Assembly: GCF_039749495.1 (NCBI RefSeq)
Contig: NZ_JBDLLU010000002.1
Span: 62,001-126,000, forward strand
Reading direction: 5' to 3'
Length of the DNA stretch: 64,000 nt
Source of the DNA: Dehalogenimonas sp. THU2
Lineage (GTDB): Bacteria; Chloroflexota; Dehalococcoidia; Dehalococcoidales; Dehalococcoidaceae
Position 1 is the first letter of the stretch; each line of letters starts with the position of its first letter. This document shows positions 42,144-52,540 of the stretch, piece after piece. Under the pieces are notes generated by a model. The model was given only the letters and a program-made list of their open reading frames with translations, was not told the DNA's origin and ran no database searches. Made by a program: the position numbers and the translations under genes.

Positions 42144-42767
42144 ATGCCGAAACTAAAATTCCCTGGATCCCCCAAACTCAAGAGGATCACTTACTCAGTG
42201 ACAGCCGCCGTGGTTATTATCGTGTTGACCGTCGGCTCGAGCCTGTACGCCAAGAGTGTCCTCAACCCCAACGAACTGACCCATTTCTTCGTGCCCTTCC
42301 CAGCCGGGCGGATCATCAGGCCGCAGGTGCTCCCCAAGCCCGATGGTACTACGGTTTTCGTGCGTCCGGTAACCGTGTACGTCAACGAGCGGGGCATCCT
42401 GAAGCGCTGGCTGAACGGAAGCATCGAGGGGCTGTCCACCCATTGGCTGATCAACCTGGACGACAAGCCGCATCGCATCGGTCTTAAGTTCACCAGTGAC
42501 AGTGTTGAAATCGATTGGGATGTCCATGCCGGGATCCCCTGGGACCCTGCGACGCAGACCTTCCTTGAGCCGGTTGCCCCCGGCGAGCAAGTGCCGGAAC
42601 TGGGTGTCGACTGGTTCTTCCATTTTCCCAAGGAGATCCAAGCCCAAGACATCTGGTACCAAGGCAGCTTGGAGGTCTTCGATGCCGACACCGGAGAGAC
42701 GCTGACCACCATTCCCATCAAATTCGAAGTGAGGACGGCTGATGAAACGAATAATAGCGGCCATTAA
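42144..42767 (+). CDS. Membrane-anchored extracytoplasmic protein of unknown function, first of redox cluster
   Basis: A 207-residue protein with a basic start, one N-terminal membrane anchor (about residues 15-35, VTAAVVIIVLTVGSSLYA) and a mostly beta extracytoplasmic domain (VFVRPVTVYVNERGIL, HRIGLKFTSDSVEID, GELTTIPIKFEV-like end). No cysteines lie outside the anchor, and no cofactor motif is visible. Its end overlaps the next gene by 26 bases, so the products are probably made together. An Ig-like fold comparable to the C-terminal domain of FixG/CcoG is a guess from strand pattern. A GTG one codon earlier is an alternative start. Confidence 0.7.
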   Translation: MPKLKFPGSPKLKRITYSVTAAVVIIVLTVGSSLYAKSVLNPNELTHFFVPFPAGRIIRPQVLPKPDGTTVFVRPVTVYVNERGILKRWLNGSIEGLSTHWLINLDDKPHRIGLKFTSDSVEIDWDVHAGIPWDPATQTFLEPVAPGEQVPELGVDWFFHFPKEIQAQDIWYQGSLEVFDADTGETLTTIPIKFEVRTADETNNSGH

Positions 42768-43608
42768 GAAACACCCCTGGCGCTACGTGGCCATGGCTGC
42801 TGGCTTTGCCTTATTCGTCTACCCGGCGGCCTTCCTGATCCGTGCCGCTTTTTGGGCTCAGGGTTCAACGGCTATGCCCGACCTGCACAAAGCCTGCTTC
42901 CGCATGCCCTTCGACTGGCTGGTGGCTGGCAATGTCACCAATTTCGTCGACCGGCCGTTCTTGATCGGCTTCCTCGGCGTTGTCCTGGTGGGGGCGTTCT
43001 TCTTTGGCCCACTATTCTGCGGCTGGCTATGCCCGGTGGGCACCACTAGTGAATTGGCTTCCAGGACGACGCCCAAGAAGGTCAAGATCAACCTGACCCG
43101 CAAGGTCAATCCGACAGCTATCCGTTACGGCTTCCTGGCCGCTTTTGTCGCCGTGGCCGCCGGTGCGGCTTTCATCCCCGATTCGGCCTTGGCCAGCATC
43201 TGCTGCCGCTACTGCGCCTCGGCGCAGCTCCAGACTCTGGTGAACGGTATCTTCGATCCGTCCAGCCTGGCTTACTTTCATTCTGGTGGCATCATGGTCA
43301 TCGGCGGCTGGTTGTTTTTGGGTGGGTTATTCTGGAAAGGTGGGCGCGGTTGGTGCCTCTATGGTTGCCCGCTGGGGGCCATCTCCAACATCTCCCACTC
43401 GATCGGTGCCAAGATGGGTTTCACCTACAAGATCAAGCACGACACCTCCAAGTGCGTCGAATGCGGCAAGTGCGAGGAAGTCTGCCCGACCTGGGCGATA
43501 AACCGCGAGTCCGGACAACCAGCAGTCAACCGCCACACCTGCAACACCTGCCTGGAGTGCGTCAAGGAATGTCCCACCGGCTCCTACAAGTACACCAGGG
43601 GTTCATAA
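42742..43608 (+). CDS. NapH/NosR/CcoG-like polyferredoxin membrane protein
   Basis: A 288-residue membrane iron-sulfur protein. It has about five hydrophobic spans and two cytoplasmic CxxxCP loops (CGWLCPVG near residue 95, CLYGCPLG near 210) that mark the NapH/NosR/CcoG group. A third ICCRYCASAQL loop lies between. The C-terminus has two [4Fe-4S] ferredoxin motifs, CVECGKCEEVCP and CNTCLECVKECP. Such proteins pass electrons across or along the membrane, to nitrate or nitrous-oxide reductases or, in CcoG, to Cu(II). None of those partners is present, so the acceptor is unknown. It sits in a four-gene cluster. Confidence 0.85.
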   Translation: MKRIIAAIKKHPWRYVAMAAGFALFVYPAAFLIRAAFWAQGSTAMPDLHKACFRMPFDWLVAGNVTNFVDRPFLIGFLGVVLVGAFFFGPLFCGWLCPVGTTSELASRTTPKKVKINLTRKVNPTAIRYGFLAAFVAVAAGAAFIPDSALASICCRYCASAQLQTLVNGIFDPSSLAYFHSGGIMVIGGWLFLGGLFWKGGRGWCLYGCPLGAISNISHSIGAKMGFTYKIKHDTSKCVECGKCEEVCPTWAINRESGQPAVNRHTCNTCLECVKECPTGSYKYTRGS

Positions 43609-43609
43609 A

Positions 43610-43873
43610 ATGAAAACACCTACTGAAATTAAAAACCATTTGAAGCACCACGCGACCAGCATCACCGTATTCTCCTACGCCTTTGGAGTGGGGGCGGTGC
43701 TGCCAGCAGCGCTTTCCCGCTGCGGCGCCAACTGCCTGGCTTGCGGATCTTGCGGCTTAGCGCTGGGGGTGGTGCCATTGGTGGTCTACTTCTCCCGCAA
43801 GAAGAAGCCGGACCAAGGTGATAAAATTGAGGCAGGGAGTGTACCAAACCTGAATGAGAAATCTGTTAGTTAG
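43610..43873 (+). CDS. Small Cys-rich membrane protein (87 aa)
   Basis: It follows the ferredoxin gene after one base. The 87 residues hold a hydrophobic segment (ITVFSYAFGVGAVLPAAL), then CGANCLACGSC (CxxxCxxCxxC), then a second hydrophobic segment and a basic/acidic tail (SRKKKPDQGDKIEAGS). Four cysteines at the membrane interface could bind an Fe-S cluster or a soft metal such as copper. I know no matching family. Its end overlaps the next gene by 20 bases. The arrangement points to a subunit of the same complex as its neighbour. Confidence 0.7.
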   Translation: MKTPTEIKNHLKHHATSITVFSYAFGVGAVLPAALSRCGANCLACGSCGLALGVVPLVVYFSRKKKPDQGDKIEAGSVPNLNEKSVS

Positions 43874-44315
43874 GGTACTGACGGCCATATTGGTATTGGC
43901 GGCCGTTTCGGGTACCGCCGCCTGCGACGATAAATTTGCCACCGATGAGGTGAACATCGCCGTCTCGCCGAGGGCGATTTCGGACGCCGACACCGGCGAC
44001 TTGTCCGCTGAGGCAACCTACATCATCCGCTGCGCTTCGGCGGAGTTCTTTGACGGCAGACTCAACATCGAGACAACCAAGGACATCAAGATGAAGCCGG
44101 CCTATCTGCTGTTCGTGTTGCCGGGCGGCGCCGAAAACTCCCGGCTGGTGCTGGCTCCGGTGTCAGGCGAGGAAATCAACTACAACTTCAACCAGGCGGC
44201 TGGTTATAGCGCCGGCCGTTCAGCCATCGACGGAGTTATAGCGAGCTACGGCATCACCTATCCAAACTGGCTGGCCGGAGCGATGGGCAGTGGCAATTTC
44301 CCCTGCTGCGAATAA
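43854..44315 (+). CDS. Putative lipoprotein ending in a Cys-Cys motif (153 aa)
   Basis: A 153-residue exported protein. The N-terminal signal MRNLLVRVLTAILVLAAVSG is followed by TAAC, a possible lipobox with an untypical -3 residue. The mature part is mainly beta with one Cys at IIRCAS and a terminal CCE. A vicinal CC pair at the very C-terminus is unusual and could bind metal or form a redox disulfide. It overlaps the small Cys-rich gene by 20 bases and is the last gene of the cluster; a hairpin without a T-run follows. Function unknown. Confidence 0.65.
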   Translation: MRNLLVRVLTAILVLAAVSGTAACDDKFATDEVNIAVSPRAISDADTGDLSAEATYIIRCASAEFFDGRLNIETTKDIKMKPAYLLFVLPGGAENSRLVLAPVSGEEINYNFNQAAGYSAGRSAIDGVIASYGITYPNWLAGAMGSGNFPCCE

Positions 44316-44382
44316 TATCAACCATATAAGGTATTTTTACGGTTCGAGACCAACCTATTTCAACAGTGTGACGAGCAGTGAG

Positions 44383-44400
44383 GACACGGAATGCCGTGTC
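44383..44400. terminator. Hairpin after the redox cluster
   Basis: GACACGG (44383-44389) pairs with CCGTGTC (44394-44400) around AATG. No T-run follows, so termination strength is uncertain. Confidence 0.35.
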
Positions 44401-44485
44401 TATACACCTTATACGGCCGTCGTACCGCATAGCAGCGTGGCATTAATGAATATGGGGATTTAGGTGAGATACACCTTGACCCTAG

Positions 44486-44494
44486 TGATATAAT
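44486..44494 (+). promoter_or_regulatory. Extended -10 promoter giving a leaderless mRNA
   Basis: TGATATAAT (extended -10) ends eight bases before the ATG at 44503, so transcription should begin at or next to the start codon. No Shine-Dalgarno is present. Confidence 0.55.
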
Positions 44495-44502
44495 CAACAC
44501 AA

Positions 44503-44877
44503 ATGAATATTGCAAAAAGTAACAAATTTGAGAAAAGTCCGACTAAAGGCGAACTTGAATCTCTTCTCATCGTGAATATTCTGGCCAGTTTCGGATTTAT
44601 CGCAATTATTGCCCTGAGTGGTGACTACAAGGCAACTGCGTTCTGGATCGCTGCGGTATTAGTAACGGGAATCGCATACGCGATAAGCTATGTACCCGAT
44701 CGGCTAAAGTTGTTGCGGTATACTCTCATCGCAGCGGGGTTTTTTGCCCCCGGTGCCATCGGTCCAATTCTTCAAACCGAACAGAGCTACAGCGCTGCCG
44801 GTCTCGTCTTCCTGATGGCGCTTTTCTGGCTGCCGCTCATCAAAGGCTTGCGCCATCGCGCTACACCCACCACCTGA
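44503..44877 (+). CDS. Small polytopic membrane protein of unknown function (124 aa)
   Basis: A 124-residue protein with a charged N-terminus (MNIAKSNKFEKSPTKGELE) and four hydrophobic helices (about 20-40, 46-64, 70-90, 97-114), without cysteines or obvious motifs. I recognise no family. Codon usage is slightly more AT-rich than its neighbours. It has its own extended -10 promoter and is nine bases or more from the next gene, so it is probably separate from the redox cluster. Confidence 0.6.
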   Translation: MNIAKSNKFEKSPTKGELESLLIVNILASFGFIAIIALSGDYKATAFWIAAVLVTGIAYAISYVPDRLKLLRYTLIAAGFFAPGAIGPILQTEQSYSAAGLVFLMALFWLPLIKGLRHRATPTT

Positions 44878-44970
44878 ACTGGGGAGGTGTTCGATTCCGG
44901 TCGATTCCTGGCTTTACCCTTCACCAGTACTATTTCAACTATCCTCCAGGCGCGTAGTATTATGTGTGTT

Positions 44971-46446
44971 ATGACAAAGTGGTCGAAAAAGCTTCTCGTT
45001 GCCTGTTCCGCCGTTGTCCTGTTATTGGCGCCCGCGGCCTGCGGTCCCCGGGATACAACCGGACCTACCCTGCTCGGCGGTGCGTGGGATGATCTCAGCG
45101 TCTATGAGGCCGGGCTGGTTCCCGGCGAACGTGCGGCTCTCGAAACGTTGCCGGGAGCCAGTATCTATCACATTGACCTGACCCTGGCCGCCGACCTGTT
45201 GTCCCTGGAAGGGAAAGAACAGGTCCGCTACACCAACCGCGAGACCGTGTCCCTTAACGATATATATTTTCAGCTTTTCCCCAACGTCAACGGCGGCAGC
45301 AGCACCATCACTGATCTCAAGGTGGATGGCAAAGAAGCGGAATTCAGCCAGATCCCCGGCTTCCGGGACTTCAGGGTGAGCCTGCCCAAGCCGCTGGCTC
45401 CCGGTGAGGTTGTAACCCTGGAACTGGTGTTCACCGTTGTCATCCCGGCTTCACCGGCGGCCAGTTCTGGACTGTTCGCCTTCTACAACGATATCCTGTC
45501 GCTGGATACGGTCTATCCGGTCATACCGGTGTACGACCAGACCGGCTGGCGACTGAACCCGCCCCCGCCCTACGGCGACAAGACTTTCCTGGATGCCTCT
45601 TTTTACCGGGTGCGCGTCAACGCGCCGCAAGACCTGACGCTTATCGCCTCCGGCTACGAAGTGGAACGGGAAGTGAATAACGGGACGCAGACCGTCACCT
45701 TCGCGGCCGGTCCGTCGCGGGATTTCTACCTTGGCGGTAGCGGCAGTTTCCAAAAGCTTACCGGCACCGTCGGAGGTACCACCGTCAACAGCTACTTCCT
45801 ATCGGAACTGAATGAAGGCGCAAAGCTTTCGCTCGATGTCACCCGTGACGCGCTGGAAAGTTTCAACGCGCGGCTGGGAACATACCCATATACCGAGCTG
45901 GATATCCTGCCCCTGGCGCTCCAGGGCGGCGGCATCGGTATGGAGTACCCCGGGGTGTTCGGCATCTCCATGGGCATCTACAACCTGGACCTGGTACTGG
46001 AGACGACGGTGGCCCATGAGACGGGGCACCAGTGGTTCTATAACGCCGTCGGCAACGACCAGATCAACCAGCCCTGGATAGATGAGTCTCTCACCCAATA
46101 CGTCACCGGGTTATATTTCCTGGACGTTTACGGCGACCCGGGCTGGGAATACTCTACCGGGGACTGGCAGAACCGCTGGGACCGGGTGGGCGCGGCAGAT
46201 ATACCCATCGGTATGCCGGCAGCCTACTACTCCAGCCTGGAATACGGAGCCATCGTCTATTCCCGCGGCCCGCTGTTCTTCGTCGAACTGGCTGAAACGC
46301 TCGGCCTGTCATTCGATTCCTACCTGCGCAAGTATTACCAGGAACACAAGTGGGAGATCGTCACTACCGACGGTTTCCAGGACTGGTTCGAAGACATTTC
46401 CAGTCAGAACCTCGACGCGCTGTTCGAGGAGTGGGTGCTACCCTGA
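44971..46446 (+). CDS. M1-family (gluzincin) metallopeptidase, membrane-anchored or secreted
   Basis: A 491-residue peptidase. The N-terminal signal MTKWSKKLLVACSAVVLLL is followed by APAAC, possibly a lipoprotein site. The domain order fits M1: an N-terminal beta domain (HIDLTLAADLLSLEGKEQVRY), the GGGIGMEYPG substrate motif (usual GxMEN), the zinc site HETGH at about residue 349 and the third ligand Glu in PWIDESLTQY 18 residues on. The usual C-terminal helical domain is very short. It probably trims peptides outside the membrane. The ATG at 44971 is chosen because the signal peptide begins there; the frame is open to 44887. Confidence 0.85.
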   Translation: MTKWSKKLLVACSAVVLLLAPAACGPRDTTGPTLLGGAWDDLSVYEAGLVPGERAALETLPGASIYHIDLTLAADLLSLEGKEQVRYTNRETVSLNDIYFQLFPNVNGGSSTITDLKVDGKEAEFSQIPGFRDFRVSLPKPLAPGEVVTLELVFTVVIPASPAASSGLFAFYNDILSLDTVYPVIPVYDQTGWRLNPPPPYGDKTFLDASFYRVRVNAPQDLTLIASGYEVEREVNNGTQTVTFAAGPSRDFYLGGSGSFQKLTGTVGGTTVNSYFLSELNEGAKLSLDVTRDALESFNARLGTYPYTELDILPLALQGGGIGMEYPGVFGISMGIYNLDLVLETTVAHETGHQWFYNAVGNDQINQPWIDESLTQYVTGLYFLDVYGDPGWEYSTGDWQNRWDRVGAADIPIGMPAAYYSSLEYGAIVYSRGPLFFVELAETLGLSFDSYLRKYYQEHKWEIVTTDGFQDWFEDISSQNLDALFEEWVLP

Positions 46447-46515
46447 TCCCTCCCGGTTTGAACTGACGCCATTCAGCCGTAACCTGGTAGCCAAGCTTCC
46501 CCAATCCGTCCCGCA

Positions 46516-46545
46516 TTGCCCCGCCCTGCCCCAAAATGCTATAAT
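46516..46545 (+). promoter_or_regulatory. Sigma-70 promoter of gyrB
   Basis: TTGCCC (46516-46521), 18 bases, TATAAT (46540-46545). The start would be near 46552, leaving a 110-base leader. Confidence 0.65.
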
Positions 46546-46603
46546 CTTATAGCTATAAAAGCATGATTTACGAACAATTATCTCACCCGACGCCCCACCA
46601 AGG

Positions 46604-46623
46604 GATCCCTGCCCGCAGGGATC
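46604..46623 (+). promoter_or_regulatory. Hairpin in the gyrB leader
   Basis: GATCCCTG (46604-46611) pairs with CAGGGATC (46616-46623) around CCCG, 40 bases before the ATG. It could affect mRNA stability; no T-run follows. Confidence 0.35.
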
Positions 46624-46662
46624 AGGGACAAACCCCGATAGATTTCGTATTAAGGTAAAACT

Positions 46663-48594
<1,932 letters not shown>

Positions 48595-48616
48595 TAGTCG
48601 AAATCAGTTTTTTCGG

Positions 48617-48650
48617 AGAAAAGGGGCTGAATCAGCCCCTTTTCTGTTTT
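48617..48650 (+). terminator. Rho-independent terminator of gyrB
   Basis: AGAAAAGGGGCTG (48617-48629) pairs with CAGCCCCTTTTCT (48633-48645) around AAT, followed by GTTTT. It starts 23 bases after the stop. Confidence 0.88.
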
Positions 48651-48698
48651 ACAATTATCGATCGGTTGTTGATTAAGAAGCTGGTAGTCCATCGATAG

Positions 48699-48728
48699 CT
48701 GACAGGCGGCAACCCTTTACGCTATACT
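48699..48728 (+). promoter_or_regulatory. Promoter of relA/spoT
   Basis: CTGACA (48699-48704), 18 bases, TATACT (48723-48728), ten of twelve consensus positions. The ATG at 48756 follows a leader of about 20 bases without a clear Shine-Dalgarno. Confidence 0.6.
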
Positions 48729-48755
48729 TGAACCAATCATCTTTATGGTAAATCG

Positions 48756-50963
48756 ATGGAAGTAACCGCACTACTCGACGCCTGCGCCCGCTACCTGCCT
48801 CCGGACAAGATCGAACTGATCGAGGCGGCTTACCGGTTTGCGGAAGAAGCCCACCGAGGTCAGGTCCGCAAGAGCGGTGAACCGTTCATCGAGCATCCTT
48901 TGTCCGTGGCCCTGGTGCTGGCCGAACTTCAGCTCGATACCACCGCAATCAAGGCGGCGCTCCTGCACGATGTCCCTGAAGACTCCACCGTCACCCTGGC
49001 CGACATCGAAGAGCGGTTCGGTAAGGAAGTGGCCAAACTGGTAGACGGAGTCACCAAGCTGGCCAAACTTTCCCTGGCGGCCCCCGGCGAAACCCGTTTT
49101 TCCGGCAATACCACCTATGAGCGCCAGGCGGAAAACCTGCGCAAGATGCTGGTGGCCATGGCCGAGGACCTCCGGGTGGTCTTCATCAAGCTGGCCGACC
49201 GCCTGCACAACATGCGCACCCTGGAGGCTATGTCGCCGGACAAGCAGAAGGATATCGCCCGGGAGACGCTGGAGATCTACGCCCCCCTGGCCCACCGCCT
49301 CGGTATCTGGGAGATCAAGTGGCAGCTGGAGGACCTGGCTTTCCGCTTCCTGGAGCCGCAGCATTATAAATCCCTAGCCCGTCTGATCGCCGGCAAGCGC
49401 GCCCAGCGCGAGGAGTTCATCGCCAAGGTCATCGACATCCTTCGCGCTGAGTTCGAGAGCGCCGGCATCCGCCCTGAGATCACCGGCCGAGCCAAGCATA
49501 TCTATTCATTGCACCAGAAGGCGGAAAAATACGCCTCCCACGGCCGCCATTTCGACGAGATCTACGACCTGCTGGCCATCCGCGTCCTGGTCAACAACGT
49601 CCACGAGTGTTACACCGCCCTGGGGACCGTCCACAACCTGTGGCACCCCATCCCCGGCTCCTTCGACGATTATATCGCCAACCCCAAGCCCAACGGATAT
49701 CAGTCATTACACACCGCCGTGCTGTCGCTCTCCGGCACGCCGCTGGAGATCCAGATCCGCACCTACGACATGCACCGGCTGGCGGAATACGGCGTTGCCG
49801 CCCACTGGCGTTACAAGGAAGGCGAACGCATCGTCGACCGGTCCGAGGACCGCATCTCCTGGCTGAGGCAGCTGGTGGACTGGCACCGGGACCTTTCCGG
49901 CGCCGAGGAATTCCTGGAATCGGTCAAGACCGACATCTTCAACGATCAGGTCTTCGTCTTCACCCCCGGCGGCGAGATCAAGGACCTGCCCAAGGGAGCC
50001 ACGCCGCTGGACTTCGCCTACCGGGTGCACACGGAACTGGGGCATCGCTGCGTCGGCGCCAAGGTCAACGGCAAGCTGGTCGGCCTGGACTACCAGCTCA
50101 AAAACGGCGAGGTGGTGGAGATCGTCACCACCAAGAAGGACAAAGGGCCGTCCCGGGACTGGCTGAACGCCAACCTGGGCTACGTCAAGACCTCCCACGC
50201 CATCACCAAGATCCGCCAGTGGTTCAAGAAAGAGGAACGGGCGGAGAACATCGACAAGGGCCGCGAACTGCTGGAAAAAGAATTCCGGCATGTCGCCATC
50301 AAGATACCGGAACTCAAGTCACTGGCCCACCAGCACGGCTACGAGAACACCGACGATTTCCTGGCCGCCATCGGTTACGGCGGCTTGTCGGCGCACACCG
50401 TCGCCATGACCCAGGCCACGCTGGCCGAGGGTCCCCGCCCCACGGCGCCGGAAACCGCCTTCGTGCCTTCGATCACCGCCCCGACCAAACCCGACGCCGC
50501 CGGCGTATCGGTCATGGGCCTGGGCGACATCCTGACCAAGATGGCCGGCTGCTGCCAGCCGCTGCCGGGCGATGACATAGTAGGCTTTGTGACCCGCTCC
50601 CAGGGCGTGACCATCCACCGCGCGGACTGCCACAACGTCGCCCGGGAGGACGAACCGGAGCGCCTCATCCGCGTGGCCTGGGGCCACCAGGACCGGCTCT
50701 ATCCCGCCAAGCTACAGGTGCAGTCCTGGGACCGGGTAGGCCTGGTGCGCGACATCTCCACCCTCATCGCCGACGAGAAGGTCAACATCACCAACATGAA
50801 CGTCACGGAAAGCCCGGACCGGGTGACCACCATCGTGCTTAACATCGAGACCAAGGGTCTTTCCCAACTGGCGCGACTCATCTCCAAGATGGAGGGGGTC
50901 AAGGGAGTTACATCCGTCAACCGGCTGGGGGAAGATGTTAGTTCGCCGAAGGGGAAGCACTAG
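48756..50963 (+). CDS. relA: Bifunctional (p)ppGpp synthetase/hydrolase (RelA/SpoT family)
   Basis: A 735-residue long RSH protein. The HD hydrolase domain is intact (GEPFIEHPLSVALVL, ALLHDVPEDS, KLADRLHNMRTL). The synthetase domain has GRAKHIYSLHQKAEKY, DLLAIRVLV and NPKPNGYQSLHTAV. The TGS domain (VFVFTPGGEIKDLPKGATPLDFAY), a zinc-finger region (MAGCCQPLPGDDIVGF, HRADCHN) and a C-terminal ACT domain follow. An intact HD motif suggests both making and degrading ppGpp. It is the only RSH gene seen here, so it probably sets the stringent response alone, in partnership with the DksA-like protein. Confidence 0.95.
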   Translation: MEVTALLDACARYLPPDKIELIEAAYRFAEEAHRGQVRKSGEPFIEHPLSVALVLAELQLDTTAIKAALLHDVPEDSTVTLADIEERFGKEVAKLVDGVTKLAKLSLAAPGETRFSGNTTYERQAENLRKMLVAMAEDLRVVFIKLADRLHNMRTLEAMSPDKQKDIARETLEIYAPLAHRLGIWEIKWQLEDLAFRFLEPQHYKSLARLIAGKRAQREEFIAKVIDILRAEFESAGIRPEITGRAKHIYSLHQKAEKYASHGRHFDEIYDLLAIRVLVNNVHECYTALGTVHNLWHPIPGSFDDYIANPKPNGYQSLHTAVLSLSGTPLEIQIRTYDMHRLAEYGVAAHWRYKEGERIVDRSEDRISWLRQLVDWHRDLSGAEEFLESVKTDIFNDQVFVFTPGGEIKDLPKGATPLDFAYRVHTELGHRCVGAKVNGKLVGLDYQLKNGEVVEIVTTKKDKGPSRDWLNANLGYVKTSHAITKIRQWFKKEERAENIDKGRELLEKEFRHVAIKIPELKSLAHQHGYENTDDFLAAIGYGGLSAHTVAMTQATLAEGPRPTAPETAFVPSITAPTKPDAAGVSVMGLGDILTKMAGCCQPLPGDDIVGFVTRSQGVTIHRADCHNVAREDEPERLIRVAWGHQDRLYPAKLQVQSWDRVGLVRDISTLIADEKVNITNMNVTESPDRVTTIVLNIETKGLSQLARLISKMEGVKGVTSVNRLGEDVSSPKGKH

Positions 50964-50974
50964 GGACGAAGCAC

Positions 50975-51219
50975 TAAATTCGAATATCTAAACAAATTCA
51001 AATATCTAAAGTCCCAATTCAAATTTCCAATAGGGTGGCGAATCGGCGCCCGTTCGGTTTTTCCAGGTATAATGGGCGTGCTGGCGGGCGGGTCTGAGAC
51101 CCGCGCCCTACGACGGGGACGAATACTACCAAGACGGAATCAGCGGCCAGTTTTGAACCTTTGGTATTTGGTCATTGGATATTGTTTAGGATTTCGATAT
51201 TCGGATTTCGGATTTGGAT
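50975..51219. repeat. Composite intergenic repeat: AT-rich arms around a GC-rich palindrome
   Basis: The left AT-rich arm (AAATTCGAATATCTAAACAA, 50975 on) is followed by a palindromic core GCGGGTCTGAGACCCGCGCC (about 51088-51107) ending in CCCTACG, a GACGAATACTACCAA motif (51119-51133) and the inverted right arm (TTTCGATATTCGGATTTCGG, to 51219). This covers most of the 321-base gap between relA and mscS. No gene is seen in it. Confidence 0.75.
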
Positions 51220-51241
51220 GGGTGGCATGGCTGGGCAGTGA

Positions 51242-51250
51242 TGCTATAAT
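51242..51250 (+). promoter_or_regulatory. Extended -10 promoter of mscS
   Basis: TGCTATAAT fits TGnTATAAT, 35 bases before the ATG at 51285. No clear -35 at the usual spacing. Confidence 0.6.
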
Positions 51251-51284
51251 GGTACGGTCATCAACTCACGACAGGCAGGTATAA

Positions 51285-52268
51285 ATGGACTGGGGCATAC
51301 TTTTTGACGACTTCACAGCATGGATGGGCGATCACGGCCTGACGATACTTCTCATCACCGCCGGCTCACTGTTCTTTTACAATATCGTCAAGGTTTTCGT
51401 CACCCGCGTCGTTCAGCGCTACATAGATTTCCGCAAGCGCTCCCACCATGACAAGGAAGAAGACGTCCGCCGCGTCAAGACACTCACCGGCATGGTGGTC
51501 GGCACCCTCGGCGCGGTGATAACAGCCATGGCCGTCTTCATGATATTGTCCGAGTTGAGCGTCAACATCGGGCCGCTGATCGCTTCCGCCGGCGTCGCGG
51601 GCGTCGCTATCGGCTTCGGCGCTCAGAGCCTGATCAAGGACGCCCTGAACGGCTTATTCATCGTGCTGGAAGACCAGTTCAATAACGGAGACATCGTCAA
51701 GATGGCCGGCATCTCCGGCCTGGTGGAAGACTTCAACCTGCGCCGCACCGTCCTGCGGGACTTGGACGGCATCGTGCATATCGTTCCCAACGGCCAGATT
51801 CTGACCGTTTCCAATTACACCCGCGAATGGGCCCGGGTCAACCTGAACGTGCCGGTAGCCTACTCCACGGACCTCGACAAGGCCATTGCCGTCATCAACC
51901 GGGTTGGCCTCGAACTGTCCAAAGCCAATGAGTTCTGCCCCATGATCATCAGCGCACCACAGGTTTTGCGGGTGGACAAGTTCGCCGATTCCGGCATCGA
52001 GATCAAGATACTGGGCGACGTCAAGCCGATGAAGCAGTGGCAGGTGACCGGCGAACTTCGCCGCCGCCTCAAGTACGCTTTCGATGCAGAAGGCATCGAG
52101 ATCCCCTTCCCGCACACCAAGCTGTTCTTCGACAACGCCCAGATGGAAAAATATGCCGCTCTGGCCCGCCTGGCGGATATCGCCGCCGTCGCTAAGGAGC
52201 AAGACGCCGCCCCAGGACCCGCACCGAAGCATCCGGCCGAAGACGAGAAGCTGCCGCCGCAGGGGTAG
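51285..52268 (+). CDS. mscS: Small-conductance mechanosensitive channel (MscS family)
   Basis: A 327-residue channel. Three membrane spans come first (about 14-35, 68-88, 98-115); the third carries the MscS pore helix LIASAGVAGVAIGFGAQSLIKDALNG. FIVLEDQFNNGDIVKMAGISGLVEDFNLRRTVLRDLDG is the beta domain, and the alpha/beta domain ends GIEIPFPHTKLFF. The proline/acid-rich tail (APGPAPKHPAEDEKLPPQ) is extra. It releases solutes on hypo-osmotic shock. Confidence 0.94.
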   Translation: MDWGILFDDFTAWMGDHGLTILLITAGSLFFYNIVKVFVTRVVQRYIDFRKRSHHDKEEDVRRVKTLTGMVVGTLGAVITAMAVFMILSELSVNIGPLIASAGVAGVAIGFGAQSLIKDALNGLFIVLEDQFNNGDIVKMAGISGLVEDFNLRRTVLRDLDGIVHIVPNGQILTVSNYTREWARVNLNVPVAYSTDLDKAIAVINRVGLELSKANEFCPMIISAPQVLRVDKFADSGIEIKILGDVKPMKQWQVTGELRRRLKYAFDAEGIEIPFPHTKLFFDNAQMEKYAALARLADIAAVAKEQDAAPGPAPKHPAEDEKLPPQG

Positions 52269-52277
52269 GGCGAGTTA

Positions 52278-52512
52278 CCGGTTAATAGTTGATAGTTGCC
52301 AGTTGCGGGTTCTGTTTATTGGTTGTTTTATAAGGAATTGGATCATCCACTGGCGGGCATCCGGGAAAATCCCCCTCAGTCCCCCTTTCGCGAAAGGGGG
52401 AGGCTAAATACGGCTAGAATGCCAGACTCAGGTTTAGGCTCGTGGTTTGGAGTTTCTGGTATTCGGTCCTTTGAGTTTATTTAGTATTTAGATATCAGGA
52501 TTTAGTATTTGG
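52278..52512. repeat. Repeat cluster downstream of mscS
   Basis: Three repeat types lie end to end: GTTAATAGTTGATAGTTGCC heptamer-like repeats (52279-52304), a CCCCCTCAGTCCCCCTTTCG / CGAAAGGGGGAGG palindrome (52370-52402) and a right-hand AT-rich arm (52441-52512). No gene is seen in 52269-52540. Confidence 0.6.
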
Positions 52513-52540
52513 GGGCGTGGCGGGGCGGGTGGTGTGGAAG

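Noticed and set aside
44887-44970. Longer start for the metallopeptidase
   Set aside because: The extra 28 residues come before a good signal peptide that begins at the ATG at 44971, so they would bury the signal.
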